Shown here: piece after piece, positions 9,211 to 18,285 of the stretch
Layout of the letters: the number at the start of each line of letters is the position of its first letter
How positions within the stretch are numbered: position 1 is the stretch's first letter
Origin: Scandinavium hiltneri
Lineage (GTDB): Bacteria; Pseudomonadota; Gammaproteobacteria; Enterobacterales; Enterobacteriaceae
NCBI RefSeq assembly: GCF_024764835.1
Contig: NZ_JALIGE010000075.1
Coordinates: forward strand, 426,254 to 490,253
Reading direction: 5' to 3'
Length of the DNA stretch: 64,000 nucleotides
Notes under the pieces: generated by a model
Seen by the model: only the letters and a program-made list of their open reading frames with translations
Told to the model about the DNA's origin: nothing
Database searches by the model: none
Translations under genes and position numbers: made by a program

Positions 9211-10368
9211 GTGCGAATATCCTGTCAAAACCGGGTTCTGCTGCTGCTGGTGCTGATTGCACTGGCAGCCGCAGCGTTACCCTTCGTGAATTATGCCGCC
9301 AACCGACTTCTCTCAGGCGAAAGCCGCCAGCTGTGGCAAATCTGGACTTTTCCGCCTGCGCTGTTGCTTATCGTGCCGCTGCTCCTGGCGGGCTTGAGCC
9401 TGCTGCGAGGCCGGGGCGCGTTGGTATTGACGCTGATTCTGGCCCAGCTCCTCTTTATACTGCTGCTCTGGAGCAGCGGCAAAGCGGCGACGACTCTGGC
9501 GCAAAGCGGTAGCCCGCTGGCGCGCACCTCGCCCGGCAGTGGGCTGTGGCTTTGGCTGGCGGTGGCGCTGCTGATGTGCAGCGATGCTATCCGACGGCTT
9601 ACTCAGAAATCACTTTGGCGCTGGCTGCTGAATGCCCAAATCTGGATTATCCCGGTGGCGCTGCTGTGGTCCGGTGAGCTCGATTCACTGTCGCTGATGA
9701 AAGAGTATTTCAACCGTCAGGACGTGTTCGACAGCGCGTTGCAGCAGCATCTGATTTTGCTGTTCGGCACGCTACTGCCGGGCCTGCTTATCGGCGTGCC
9801 GCTCGGGCTGTGGTGCTGGCGTCATCAGGGGCGGCAAACCCGCGTCTTCACCGTCCTCAATATTATTCAGACTATCCCTTCCGTGGCCCTGTTCGGCCTG
9901 CTGATTGCGCCGCTCGCCGGGCTGGTGAAACATTTTCCCTGGCTGTCGTCCTGGGGCATTGGCGGCACTGGCCTGACGCCTGCGCTGATTGCGCTGGTGC
10001 TTTACGCGCTGCTGCCGCTGGTGCGCGGCGTGGTTGCCGGAATGCAGCAGGTTGCCGCCGACGTGCTCGAAAGCGCGGCGGCAATGGGCATGAGCCAGGC
10101 CCAGCGCTTCTGGAAAGTCCAGCTGCCGCTGGCGCTGCCGGTGCTGCTGCGCAGTCTGCGGGTGGTCACCGTGCAAACGGTCGGCATGGCGGTAGTCGCG
10201 GCGCTGATCGGCGCGGGTGGTTTTGGTGCATTGGTGTTTCAGGGCTTGTTGAGCAGTGCGCTCGACCTGGTGTTGCTTGGCGTTATTCCAGTGATTGCGA
10301 TGGCGGTGGTTGTGGATGCGCTGTTCAGCCTGTGGATAGCCTTACTGGGAGGAGAAGCCCATGATTGA
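9211..10368 (+). CDS. yehY: OsmF system ABC permease YehY
   Basis: Inner-membrane permease of the OsmF/YehWXY importer, 385 residues starting at a GTG. The N-terminal half has several predicted helices; the C-terminal half carries the BPD_transp_1 domain with the EAA loop (ESAAAMGMSQAQRFWKVQLP, about 287-306) that contacts the ATPase. It overlaps yehX by 8 bases, so translational coupling is likely. It is longer than its partner YehW, as in E. coli. Confidence 0.94.
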   Translation: MRISCQNRVLLLLVLIALAAAALPFVNYAANRLLSGESRQLWQIWTFPPALLLIVPLLLAGLSLLRGRGALVLTLILAQLLFILLLWSSGKAATTLAQSGSPLARTSPGSGLWLWLAVALLMCSDAIRRLTQKSLWRWLLNAQIWIIPVALLWSGELDSLSLMKEYFNRQDVFDSALQQHLILLFGTLLPGLLIGVPLGLWCWRHQGRQTRVFTVLNIIQTIPSVALFGLLIAPLAGLVKHFPWLSSWGIGGTGLTPALIALVLYALLPLVRGVVAGMQQVAADVLESAAAMGMSQAQRFWKVQLPLALPVLLRSLRVVTVQTVGMAVVAALIGAGGFGALVFQGLLSSALDLVLLGVIPVIAMAVVVDALFSLWIALLGGEAHD

Positions 10369-11308
10369 ATTTCAGCAGGTAAGCAAAATCTTCGACGGCA
10401 AAGCGGCGGTGAAAAACCTCGATCTGAACCTGAAAGAGGGTGCATTTTCGGTGCTTATCGGGACTTCTGGTTCCGGAAAATCCACCACCCTGAAGATGAT
10501 TAATCGCCTGGAGGAGCACGACAGCGGCACCATTCGCTTCGCCGGGGAAGATATTCGCCAGCAGCCGGTGCTGGCGCTGCGCCGTAGGATGGGATACGCC
10601 ATCCAGTCGATTGGCCTGTTTCCTCACTGGACGGTGGCGCAAAACATTGCCACTGTGCCGCAGTTACAAAAATGGACGCGGGCACGCATCAATGAGCGCA
10701 TTGACGAACTGATGGCGCTACTGGGGCTGGATGCCTCTTTGCGCGATCGTCTGCCGCATCAGCTTTCCGGTGGACAGCAGCAGCGCGTCGGCGTAGCTCG
10801 CGCGCTGGCAGCCAATCCCGAAGTGCTGCTGATGGATGAACCCTTCGGCGCTCTCGACCCGGTGACGCGCGGGGCGTTACAGCAGGAGATGCGGCGCATT
10901 CATCAGTTGCTCGGGCGCACCATCGTGCTGGTAACGCACGATATCGATGAAGCGCTGCGCCTGGCTGATCATCTGGTGTTGATGGATAATGGCGAAGTGG
11001 TCCAGCAGGGCACGCCGCTGTCGATGCTGACCGCGCCGGAAAACGATTTTGTGCGTGAATTTTTTGGACGCAGCGAGCTGGGTGTGCGATTGCTGTCGCT
11101 GCGGGGCGTCGTGGACTATGTGCGCGCCGGGGAACACATTGCCGGGGAACCGCTGCGGGCGTCGATGTCGCTACGTGAGGCGCTCTCATTGTTTGTAGCG
11201 CGCCGCAGCGAAGTGTTGCCGGTGGTGAACGACGACGGTACGGCATGTGGATCGCTGCATTTTGCCGATCTGCTGCGTGGGGAGGACTCCCGTGAAGGTG
11301 GTGCGTGA
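10361..11308 (+). CDS. yehX: OsmF system ABC ATPase YehX
   Basis: ATP-binding subunit of the osmoprotectant-type importer. Walker A is GTSGSGKST (about 34-42), the signature motif is LSGGQQQRVGVARALA (about 134-149), Walker B is VLLMDEPFGALDP and the switch histidine is in LVTHDID. A short C-terminal CBS-like extension follows, with EVLPVVNDDG near the end. It overlaps yehY at its start and yehW at its end, consistent with a tightly coupled four-gene operon. Confidence 0.95.
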   Translation: MIEFQQVSKIFDGKAAVKNLDLNLKEGAFSVLIGTSGSGKSTTLKMINRLEEHDSGTIRFAGEDIRQQPVLALRRRMGYAIQSIGLFPHWTVAQNIATVPQLQKWTRARINERIDELMALLGLDASLRDRLPHQLSGGQQQRVGVARALAANPEVLLMDEPFGALDPVTRGALQQEMRRIHQLLGRTIVLVTHDIDEALRLADHLVLMDNGEVVQQGTPLSMLTAPENDFVREFFGRSELGVRLLSLRGVVDYVRAGEHIAGEPLRASMSLREALSLFVARRSEVLPVVNDDGTACGSLHFADLLRGEDSREGGA

Positions 11309-12029
11309 TCCGCTTGTCTGGCTGTTACTGCTGTTTATCGCGCTTCTGGCGCTGATGCCCTACAGCGGGCCGCTGTTCAGCGCGATGTTCCCTGAGCTGC
11401 CGCGCCCGGTCTATCAGCAGCAAAGTTTCTGGTCGCTGACGCTGGCGCATTTCTCGCTGGTGGGCATTTCGAGCCTGGTGGCAACGGTCGTTGGCGTGGG
11501 GGCCGGGATAGCGGTGACGCGCCCGGCGGGCCGTGAATTTCGCTCGCTGGTGGAAACCATTGCCGCAATGGGGCAGACGTTTCCGCCGGTGGCGGTGCTG
11601 GCGATTGCGGTGCCGGTGATGGGCTTTGGCCGCGAACCGGCGATTATTGCGCTGATCCTGTACGGCGTTTTGCCTGTTTTGCAGGGCACACTGGCCGGGC
11701 TGGCGTCGGTGCCATCGAGCGTATTGAGCGTGGCGCAGGGGATGGGGATGAATGGCTGGCAGCGGCTACTGAAGGTGGAACTGCCGCTGGCCGCTCCGGT
11801 GATGATCGCCGGGATCCGTATCTCGGTCATTGTGAATATCGGCACCGCGACCATTGCCTCAACGGTGGGGGCGAACACCCTCGGGACGCCGATTATCATT
11901 GGTCTGAGCGGATTTAATACGGCGTATGTGATTCAGGGAGCGGTGCTGGTGGCGCTGGCGGCAATCCTGGTTGATCGGGCGTTTGAGCGTCTGGCGAGGT
12001 TACTCAGCCGACACCACCGCGGACGATAA
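11292..12029 (+). CDS. yehW: OsmF system ABC permease YehW
   Basis: Second permease of the OsmF importer. The open frame begins earlier, but the GTG at 11292 (MKVVRDPLVW) is chosen: GGGGAGGA lies just upstream and the N-terminus then matches E. coli YehW. This gives a 17-base overlap with yehX. It has the BPD_transp_1 fold with the EAA-type loop AQGMGMNGWQRLLKVELPLA and the conserved GTATIASTVGANTLGTPI stretch. The 3' end overlaps convergent yohO by 26 bases. Confidence 0.93.
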   Translation: MKVVRDPLVWLLLLFIALLALMPYSGPLFSAMFPELPRPVYQQQSFWSLTLAHFSLVGISSLVATVVGVGAGIAVTRPAGREFRSLVETIAAMGQTFPPVAVLAIAVPVMGFGREPAIIALILYGVLPVLQGTLAGLASVPSSVLSVAQGMGMNGWQRLLKVELPLAAPVMIAGIRISVIVNIGTATIASTVGANTLGTPIIIGLSGFNTAYVIQGAVLVALAAILVDRAFERLARLLSRHHRGR

Positions 12030-12117
12030 AGGAGTAGCCCGCGAGCATTACGCCGCCAATGCCGCCAACAGCCATTAAAACGAAGAGGGTGATCATAGCC
12101 AGTTTGGCAGGTTTCAT
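12004..12117 (-). CDS. yohO: Small membrane protein YohO
   Basis: A 37-codon frame on the minus strand encodes a single hydrophobic helix with the GGIGGVMLAGYSFI segment, matching the 35-residue E. coli YohO, which lies at the same place between yehW and mlrA. An AAGGAG motif precedes two adjacent ATG codons (12120 and 12117); spacing favours 12117. Function is unknown. The 3' end lies inside the end of yehW on the other strand. Confidence 0.85.
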   Translation of the reverse strand: MKPAKLAMITLFVLMAVGGIGGVMLAGYSFIVRGGVG

Positions 12118-12176
12118 CATGTGCTCCTTATGTTAACCCGCCGATTATATGATGAAGCACGCTTGTTAATGAACCC

Positions 12177-12908
12177 TTAATTTCCCAGGCGTAGCACGTT
12201 TAGCCCCTGATCGTGCCACTGCTGCAGCTGTTCCTGTTGCCCAACGGTGGAGGTGTCACCGCACCACACCAGCAGGGTCTGGCCGTCAAATAGTTCAGGG
12301 CGCAGATGGTGTAGCGAGTGTGCCAGCACGTCCACGCGCCAGCCCTGTTCGCAGGCTACCCAGCCTTCGAGCCACAGTCGGGTGGTGTCGGTAATGTTCC
12401 AGCCGACTACCAGCGCATCGCGTCCCTGACGTTTTCGCGCCGAGGCCATGCACACCGAAATGTAATTGATAAGCACCCCATCCAGCACGCTTAACAGCGT
12501 TTGCAGCGTTGGTTGGGAGCTTTGCAGGCGAAGCCTGAGCGGAATGAACAGATGGGAAACCAGGGTTTGAGCGGGATAATCGCGCCCACGCTCTTTGATC
12601 CACAGCCGCAGACGGTTGAGATTGCCGCTCTGCAAAAAGCGCAGCAACGTTTCCTGATGTTCGCGCCAGCCGCTTTGCTGTTCAGCGGTGACCTCAATAA
12701 GCAGCGTTTTGACTTTACTGACCTGCACGCCCGTTTCTATCCAGCGTTTGATTTCGCGAATTCTGTCGATGTCACCCTCGTTGAACAGCCGATGCCCACC
12801 CTCGGTTCGCTGGGGCTTTAACAGTCCGTAACGCCGCTGCCAGGCACGCAGCGTCACCGGATTAATATCACAAAGCAGAGCCACTTCACCTATCGTGTAA
12901 AGCGCCAT
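12177..12908 (-). CDS. mlrA: MerR-family curli/biofilm activator MlrA
   Basis: A 243-residue MerR-type regulator required in E. coli and Salmonella for csgD expression, and so for curli and cellulose biofilm. The N-terminal winged helix (YTIGEVALLCDINPVTLRAWQRRYGLL, about 4-30; GGHRLFNEGDIDRI, about 37-50) is intact. The C-terminal half is the cobalamin-binding-like sensor domain seen in this subfamily. In E. coli, MlrA activity is gated by the PdeR/DgcM c-di-GMP pair. A GAGGTG motif precedes the ATG. Confidence 0.95.
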   Translation of the reverse strand: MALYTIGEVALLCDINPVTLRAWQRRYGLLKPQRTEGGHRLFNEGDIDRIREIKRWIETGVQVSKVKTLLIEVTAEQQSGWREHQETLLRFLQSGNLNRLRLWIKERGRDYPAQTLVSHLFIPLRLRLQSSQPTLQTLLSVLDGVLINYISVCMASARKRQGRDALVVGWNITDTTRLWLEGWVACEQGWRVDVLAHSLHHLRPELFDGQTLLVWCGDTSTVGQQEQLQQWHDQGLNVLRLGN

Positions 12909-13119
12909 GTATCACCTCAGCTCGCGCATCCCCATCATAACTGTAGACGGTGTTCGTCGAACCAGGAAAATCTGATCGTTTTTTGTTCAGAAAAGCAGCG
13001 GCAGGTCAGCGAAAAGTGTGATCGACAGCAGGAATTTCGCGTTTTGCCTGGGCAGTCAAGGAAACAGCTGGTTACAACGTGTATGTTACGCGCTTTCAAC
13101 GTTTATGTGGTCGGCGGGT

Positions 13120-14808
13120 ATGTACGAATTTAATCTGGTGTTGCTGCTGCTTCAGCAGATGTGCGTCTTTCTGGTAATCGCCTGGCTGATGAGTAAAACA
13201 CGTCTGTTCATCCCGTTAATGCAGGTCACCGTCCGTCTGCCTCACAAGCTGCTGTGCTACGTCACTTTCTCCATTTTTTGTATTCTTGGGACCTATTTCG
13301 GTCTGCATATCGAAGATTCGATAGCCAACACCCGTGCCATCGGCGCGGTGATGGGGGGCCTGCTCGGCGGCCCGGTGGTGGGTGGTCTGGTCGGGCTGAC
13401 CGGCGGGTTGCATCGCTATTCGATGGGCGGAATGACTGCACTGAGCTGTATGGTGTCGACCATTGTGGAAGGCCTGCTGGGGGGGCTGGTTCACAGCGTG
13501 CTGGTGCGGCGTGGGCGCAGCGATAAGGTCTTTAATCCATTCACCGCGGGCGTGGTGACCTTTGTCGCCGAAATGGTGCAAATGCTGATAATCCTGCTGA
13601 TCGCGCGTCCGTTCAGCGATGCGCTGCATCTGGTGCAAAGCATTGCTGCGCCGATGATGGTCACCAATACCGTGGGCGCCGCGCTGTTCATGCGTATTCT
13701 ACTCGACAAGCGAGCGATGTTTGAAAAATACACCTCAGCGTTTTCCACCACCGCGTTGAAAGTGGCGGCTTCGACCGAAGGGATCTTGCGCCAGGGTTTT
13801 AACGAAGAAAACAGCATGCGGGTGGCGCAGGTCCTGATTCAGGAGCTGGATATCGGTGCGGTGGCGATAACCGATCGTGAAAAATTGCTGGCGTTCACCG
13901 GGATCGGCGACGATCACCATCTGCCCGGCAAACCGATTTCCTCGCGCTATACCCAGAAAGCCATCAACAGCGGGGAAGTGGTGTACGCCGACGGCAACGA
14001 AGTGCCGTACCGCTGCTCGATTCACCCCAATTGCAAGCTCGGTTCGACGCTGGTTATCCCGTTGCGCGGCGAAAATCAGCGGGTTATTGGCACCATTAAA
14101 CTGTATGAAGCCAAAAACCGTCTGTTCAGTTCCATAAACCGAACACTGGGCGAGGGTATCGCCCAACTGTTGTCGGCGCAGATCCTCGCCGGGCAATATG
14201 AGCGGCAGAAGGCGCTACTGACCCAGTCAGAAATTAAGCTGCTGCACGCCCAGGTGAATCCACATTTTCTGTTTAACGCCCTGAATACCCTGAAAGCGGT
14301 GATCCGCCGCGACAGCGAACAGGCCGGGCAGCTGGTGCAGTATCTGTCGACCTTCTTCCGTAAAAATCTCAAGCGCCCGTCAGAAATCGTCACTCTGGCC
14401 GATGAAATTGAGCACGTGAATGCGTATCTGCAAATTGAGAAAGCGCGCTTCCAGGCTCGGTTGCAGGTGCATCTCAACGTGCCGCCCGCGCTGGCCCATC
14501 ACCAGCTACCGGCGTTTACTCTGCAACCCATTGTGGAAAATGCGATTAAACACGGCACCTCGCAGCATTTGGGGATCGGCGAAATCACGGTGCAGGCGAG
14601 CCTCCATCAGCGCTGGCTGCAGCTGGATATTGAAGATAACGCCGGGCTTTATCAGCCTGACGCCCAGGCGAGCGGCCTGGGGATGACGCTGGTGGATAAA
14701 CGACTGCGCGCGCGCTTCGGCGACGAATGCGGGATAACCGTCACCTGCGAGCCGGACATTTTTACCCGTATTACCGTGCGACTGCCAGTGGAGGAAAATG
14801 CATGCTGA
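13120..14808 (+). CDS. btsS: Pyruvate-sensing histidine kinase BtsS (YehU)
   Basis: LytS-type membrane histidine kinase that senses extracellular pyruvate and, with BtsR, activates the pyruvate transporter gene btsT in E. coli. The frame is open from 13018, but the ATG at 13120 (MYEFNLVLLLLQQ) reproduces the E. coli N-terminus and gives 562 residues. The order is a 5TM-LYT sensor (1-200), a GAF domain (about 225-360), a His_kinase domain with the HAQVNPHFLFNALNTL phospho-acceptor region (about 383-398) and a HATPase_c domain. It overlaps btsR by 7 bases. Confidence 0.95.
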   Translation: MYEFNLVLLLLQQMCVFLVIAWLMSKTRLFIPLMQVTVRLPHKLLCYVTFSIFCILGTYFGLHIEDSIANTRAIGAVMGGLLGGPVVGGLVGLTGGLHRYSMGGMTALSCMVSTIVEGLLGGLVHSVLVRRGRSDKVFNPFTAGVVTFVAEMVQMLIILLIARPFSDALHLVQSIAAPMMVTNTVGAALFMRILLDKRAMFEKYTSAFSTTALKVAASTEGILRQGFNEENSMRVAQVLIQELDIGAVAITDREKLLAFTGIGDDHHLPGKPISSRYTQKAINSGEVVYADGNEVPYRCSIHPNCKLGSTLVIPLRGENQRVIGTIKLYEAKNRLFSSINRTLGEGIAQLLSAQILAGQYERQKALLTQSEIKLLHAQVNPHFLFNALNTLKAVIRRDSEQAGQLVQYLSTFFRKNLKRPSEIVTLADEIEHVNAYLQIEKARFQARLQVHLNVPPALAHHQLPAFTLQPIVENAIKHGTSQHLGIGEITVQASLHQRWLQLDIEDNAGLYQPDAQASGLGMTLVDKRLRARFGDECGITVTCEPDIFTRITVRLPVEENAC

Positions 14809-15521
14809 AGGTGTTAATTGTCGATGATGAGCCGCTGGCGCGGGAAAATCTGCGCATTTTGCTGGAGAAGCAGGCCGATATTGAAATCGTGGGCGAATGC
14901 GACAACGCGGTAGAAGGCATTGGCGCAGTGCATCATTTGCGGCCCGACGTGGTGTTTCTCGATATTCAGATGCCGCGCATCAGCGGCTTGGAAATGATTG
15001 GCATGCTCGACCCGGAGCACCGTCCGTGGGTGGTGTTTCTCACCGCCTTTGACGAATACGCGGTGAAGGCGTTTGAAGAACACGCTTTTGATTATCTGCT
15101 CAAGCCCATCGAAGAGAAGCGGCTGGATAAAACCCTCGGGCGATTGCGCCAGGAGCGCTGCCAGCAGGATATCTCGGTATTCGGCGAAAGCCAGCAGGCG
15201 CTGAAATTCATTCCCTGCACCGGGCATAGCCGGATTTGGCTGCTGCAGATGGAAGATGTGGCGTTCGTCAGCAGCCGTATGAGCGGCGTGTATGTCACCG
15301 ACGGCGCAGGCAAAGAAGGTTACACCGAGTTGACGCTGCGCACCCTGGAAAGCCGTACGCCACTGCTGCGCTGCCATCGCCAGCATCTGGTGAATATGTC
15401 GCACTTGAAAGAGATTCGCCTGGAAGAGAACGGGCAGGCGGAGTTATTGCTGCGTGCCGGACAAACCGTGCCAGTGAGCCGTCGCTATCTTAAGAGTCTG
15501 AAAGAGGCGTTAGGGCTGTAA
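14802..15521 (+). CDS. btsR: LytTR response regulator BtsR (YehT)
   Basis: Response regulator partner of BtsS. Receiver domain at 1-120 with acidic pair D8/D9, phospho-acceptor D54 in VVFLDIQMP, and the Lys of LLKP; LytTR DNA-binding domain at about 135-238. The ATG at 14802 lies inside the btsS stop region (ATGCTGA overlap), so the pair is translationally coupled. In E. coli BtsR activates btsT upstream of the yjiY operon. Confidence 0.95.
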   Translation: MLKVLIVDDEPLARENLRILLEKQADIEIVGECDNAVEGIGAVHHLRPDVVFLDIQMPRISGLEMIGMLDPEHRPWVVFLTAFDEYAVKAFEEHAFDYLLKPIEEKRLDKTLGRLRQERCQQDISVFGESQQALKFIPCTGHSRIWLLQMEDVAFVSSRMSGVYVTDGAGKEGYTELTLRTLESRTPLLRCHRQHLVNMSHLKEIRLEENGQAELLLRAGQTVPVSRRYLKSLKEALGL

Positions 15522-15565
15522 AACTGGTACACTTCTCCTTTGTCCAAATACAAGTTTAAGACGCT

Positions 15566-16045
15566 ATGATCAGTAACGATATCATCCGTAGCCTGCGCTA
15601 CACTCTGAAAACCAATAATGCCGGGCTGGTTCGCCTGTGGGCGCTGGCGGAAGCTGTTGCCACGCCAGAGATGATCGATGCCTGGGTGCGTAAAGAAGAC
15701 GACGCCGGTTTTCAGCGCTGCCCGGACATTATGCTGTCGCTGTTGCTCAACGGGCTTATCTACGACAAGCGCGGGAAAGATGATTCTGCCCCGGCGCTGG
15801 TGACAGAACGCCGCATGACCAATAACCTGGTGCTGAAAAAGCTGCGTATCGCGTTCTCACTCAAAACCGATGATATTCTGGCCATTCTGACCGAGCAGCA
15901 GTTCCGTGTTTCGATGCCGGAAATTACCGCCATGATGCGCGCGCCTGACCATAAAAATTACCGCGAATGCGGCGATCAGTTCTTGCGCTATTTCCTGCGA
16001 GGATTGACGGCTCGTTTTAATCCGAAGCCTGAAAAGAAAGCCTAA
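15566..16045 (+). CDS. yehS: DUF1456-family protein YehS
   Basis: A 159-residue soluble protein consisting of two DUF1456 repeats, recognisable as paired segments (NDIIRSLRYTL...FQRCPDIMLSLLLNGLI and NNLVLKKLRIAF...MRAPDHKNYRECGDQFLRYFLRGL). It closely matches E. coli YehS; the biochemical role is unknown. It follows btsR by 44 bases and ends at a bidirectional terminator shared with metG. In E. coli the yehI-yehR block separates yehS from metG, and it is absent here. Confidence 0.92.
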   Translation: MISNDIIRSLRYTLKTNNAGLVRLWALAEAVATPEMIDAWVRKEDDAGFQRCPDIMLSLLLNGLIYDKRGKDDSAPALVTERRMTNNLVLKKLRIAFSLKTDDILAILTEQQFRVSMPEITAMMRAPDHKNYRECGDQFLRYFLRGLTARFNPKPEKKA

Positions 16046-16057
16046 ACGACGCATAAA

Positions 16058-16085
16058 AAAAGGCCGGATAATCATCCGGCCTTCT
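16058..16085. terminator. Bidirectional terminator between yehS and metG
   Basis: Ten-base perfect stem AAGGCCGGAT / ATCCGGCCTT with an AATC loop, A-rich on the left and T-rich on the right, between two convergent genes. It serves both strands. Confidence 0.9.
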
Positions 16086-16088
16086 TCA

Positions 16089-18122
16089 TTATTTAACCTG
16101 CTGACCAGGCTGCGCACCGGAGTCCGGGCTTAACAGGAAAATATCTTTCCCGCCAGGGCCTGCGGCCATCACCATCCCTTCGGAAATACCGAAGCGCATT
16201 TTACGCGGCGCAAGGTTTGCCACCATCACCGTCAGACGACCAATCAGCGCTTGTGGGTCAGGATACGCAGAACGGATGCCGGAGAAGACGTTGCGTTTTT
16301 CACCGCCGATATCCAGCGTCAGGCGCAGCAGCTTGTCGGAACCGTCAACAAACTCCGCGTTTTCGATCAGCGCAATACGCATGTCGACTTTGGCGAAATC
16401 ATCAAAGGTGATGGTTTCCTGAATCGGGTCATCCGCCAGCGGGCCAGTAACCGGCGCGCTCAGGGCTTTCACTTCTTCTTTAGATGCGTCAACCAGAGCT
16501 TCAACCTGTTTCATGTCGATACGGTTATACAGCGCCTTGAAGGTGTTTACCTTGTGGCTAAGCAGCGGCTGCTGAATGCTGTTCCAGCTCAGTTCGGTGT
16601 TCAGGAACGCTTCGGTACGTTCTGAAAGCATCGGCAGAACCGGCTTCAGGTAGGTCATCAGCACACGGAACAGGTTGATACCCATGGAGCAGATGGACTG
16701 CAGGTCAGCATCACGGCCTTCCTGTTTCGCCACCACCCACGGAGCCTGTTCGTCAACATAGCGGTTGGCAAGGTCAGCCAGCGCCATGATTTCACGAACG
16801 GCTTTACCGAATTCACGGCTTTCCCATGCGTCGCCAATGGTCTGTGCGGCGTCGATAAAGGTTTTGTACAGCGCAGGGTCAGCCAGTTCCGCCGCCAGCA
16901 CGCCGTCAAAGCGCTTGGCGATGAAGCCCGCGTTACGGGACGCCAGGTTCACGACTTTATTCACGATGTCGGCGTTCACGCGCTGCACGAAATCTTCCAG
17001 GTTCAGGTCGATATCGTCGATGCGAGAAGAGAGCTTCGCGGTGTAGTAATAGCGCAGGCTATCGGCATCGAAATGGTTCAGCCAGGTGCTGGCCTTGATG
17101 AAGGTGCCGCGAGATTTGGACATCTTCGCGCCGTTCACCGTCACGTAGCCGTGCACAAACAGGTTGGTCGGTTTACGGAAACCGCTGCCTTCCAGCATCG
17201 CAGGCCAGAACAGGCTGTGGAAATAAACGATGTCTTTACCGATGAAGTGATACAGCTCGGCGTCGGAGTCCTTTTTCCAGTATTCGTCGAAGCTGGTGGT
17301 ATCGCCGCGTTTGTCGCACAGATTCTTGAAGGAACCCATGTAGCCAATTGGTGCGTCCAGCCAGACGTAGAAGTATTTTCCCGGCGCGCCAGGGATTTCA
17401 AAGCCAAAGTACGGCGCATCGCGGGAGATATCCCACTGTTGCAGACCGTGCTCGAACCACTCCTGCATTTTGTTCGCGACCTGCTCCTGCAGCGCACCGC
17501 TGCGGGTCCATGCCTGCAGCATTTCGCTGAAGGATGGCAGGTCGAAGAAGAAGTGCTCAGACTCGCGCATCACCGGCGTAGCGCCGGATATCACGGATTT
17601 CGGCTCGATAAGCTCGGTTGGGCTGTAGGTCGCGCCGCACACTTCGCAGTTATCGCCGTACTGATCCGGGGATTTACATTTCGGGCAGGTGCCTTTCACG
17701 AAACGGTCCGGCAGGAACATGCCTTTTTCCGGATCGTAAAGCTGAGAGATGGTGCGGTTTTTGATGAAACCGTTCTCTTTCAGGCGGCCGTAGATAAGCT
17801 CAGACAGTTCACGGTTCTCATCGCTGTGCGTTGAGTGATAGTTGTCATAGCTGATGTTAAAGCCGGCGAAATCGGTCTGATGTTCCTGACTCATTTCGGC
17901 AATCATCTGCTCCGGGGAGATGCCAAGCTGCTGAGCTTTCAGCATGATTGGCGTGCCGTGGGCGTCATCGGCGCAGATGAAATTGACCTGGTGGCCGCGC
18001 ATTCGCTGGTAACGGACCCAGACATCAGCCTGGATATGCTCCAGCATATGACCGAGGTGGATGGAGCCGTTGGCGTACGGCAGTGCGCACGTTACCAGAA
18101 TTTTTTTCGCGACTTGAGTCAT
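16089..18122 (-). CDS. metG: Methionyl-tRNA synthetase
   Basis: Class Ia aminoacyl-tRNA synthetase that charges tRNA-Met, 677 residues. The HIGH-type motif is HLGH at 22-25, the zinc knuckle cysteines lie in CPKC...CEVC (about 145-161), the KMSKS loop is AKMSKSRGT near 332-340, and a C-terminal tRNA-binding EMAP-like dimerisation domain covers about 575-677. The ATG at 18122 (MTQVAKK) matches E. coli; an ATG three codons upstream (18131) is also possible. It is divergent from mrp. Confidence 0.96.
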   Translation of the reverse strand: MTQVAKKILVTCALPYANGSIHLGHMLEHIQADVWVRYQRMRGHQVNFICADDAHGTPIMLKAQQLGISPEQMIAEMSQEHQTDFAGFNISYDNYHSTHSDENRELSELIYGRLKENGFIKNRTISQLYDPEKGMFLPDRFVKGTCPKCKSPDQYGDNCEVCGATYSPTELIEPKSVISGATPVMRESEHFFFDLPSFSEMLQAWTRSGALQEQVANKMQEWFEHGLQQWDISRDAPYFGFEIPGAPGKYFYVWLDAPIGYMGSFKNLCDKRGDTTSFDEYWKKDSDAELYHFIGKDIVYFHSLFWPAMLEGSGFRKPTNLFVHGYVTVNGAKMSKSRGTFIKASTWLNHFDADSLRYYYTAKLSSRIDDIDLNLEDFVQRVNADIVNKVVNLASRNAGFIAKRFDGVLAAELADPALYKTFIDAAQTIGDAWESREFGKAVREIMALADLANRYVDEQAPWVVAKQEGRDADLQSICSMGINLFRVLMTYLKPVLPMLSERTEAFLNTELSWNSIQQPLLSHKVNTFKALYNRIDMKQVEALVDASKEEVKALSAPVTGPLADDPIQETITFDDFAKVDMRIALIENAEFVDGSDKLLRLTLDIGGEKRNVFSGIRSAYPDPQALIGRLTVMVANLAPRKMRFGISEGMVMAAGPGGKDIFLLSPDSGAQPGQQVK

Positions 18123-18285
18123 AGTGAACATTACTTCCTGCTTTTGTAAGGGGTTCCGATATTACCAAAACCCTAATTAATCCGCTATGCGAGCGGGACA
18201 TTAATCCCTGACAGAATAATTGTTACCTCCGCGTCGCACTCGCAGTTACAATTAGTTCTTCCAGAATAACGAAAAAGGAGTCGGG

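Noticed and set aside
17073..17834. 253-codon frame antisense to metG
   Set aside because: Covers the conserved catalytic region of metG on the other strand; no independent support.
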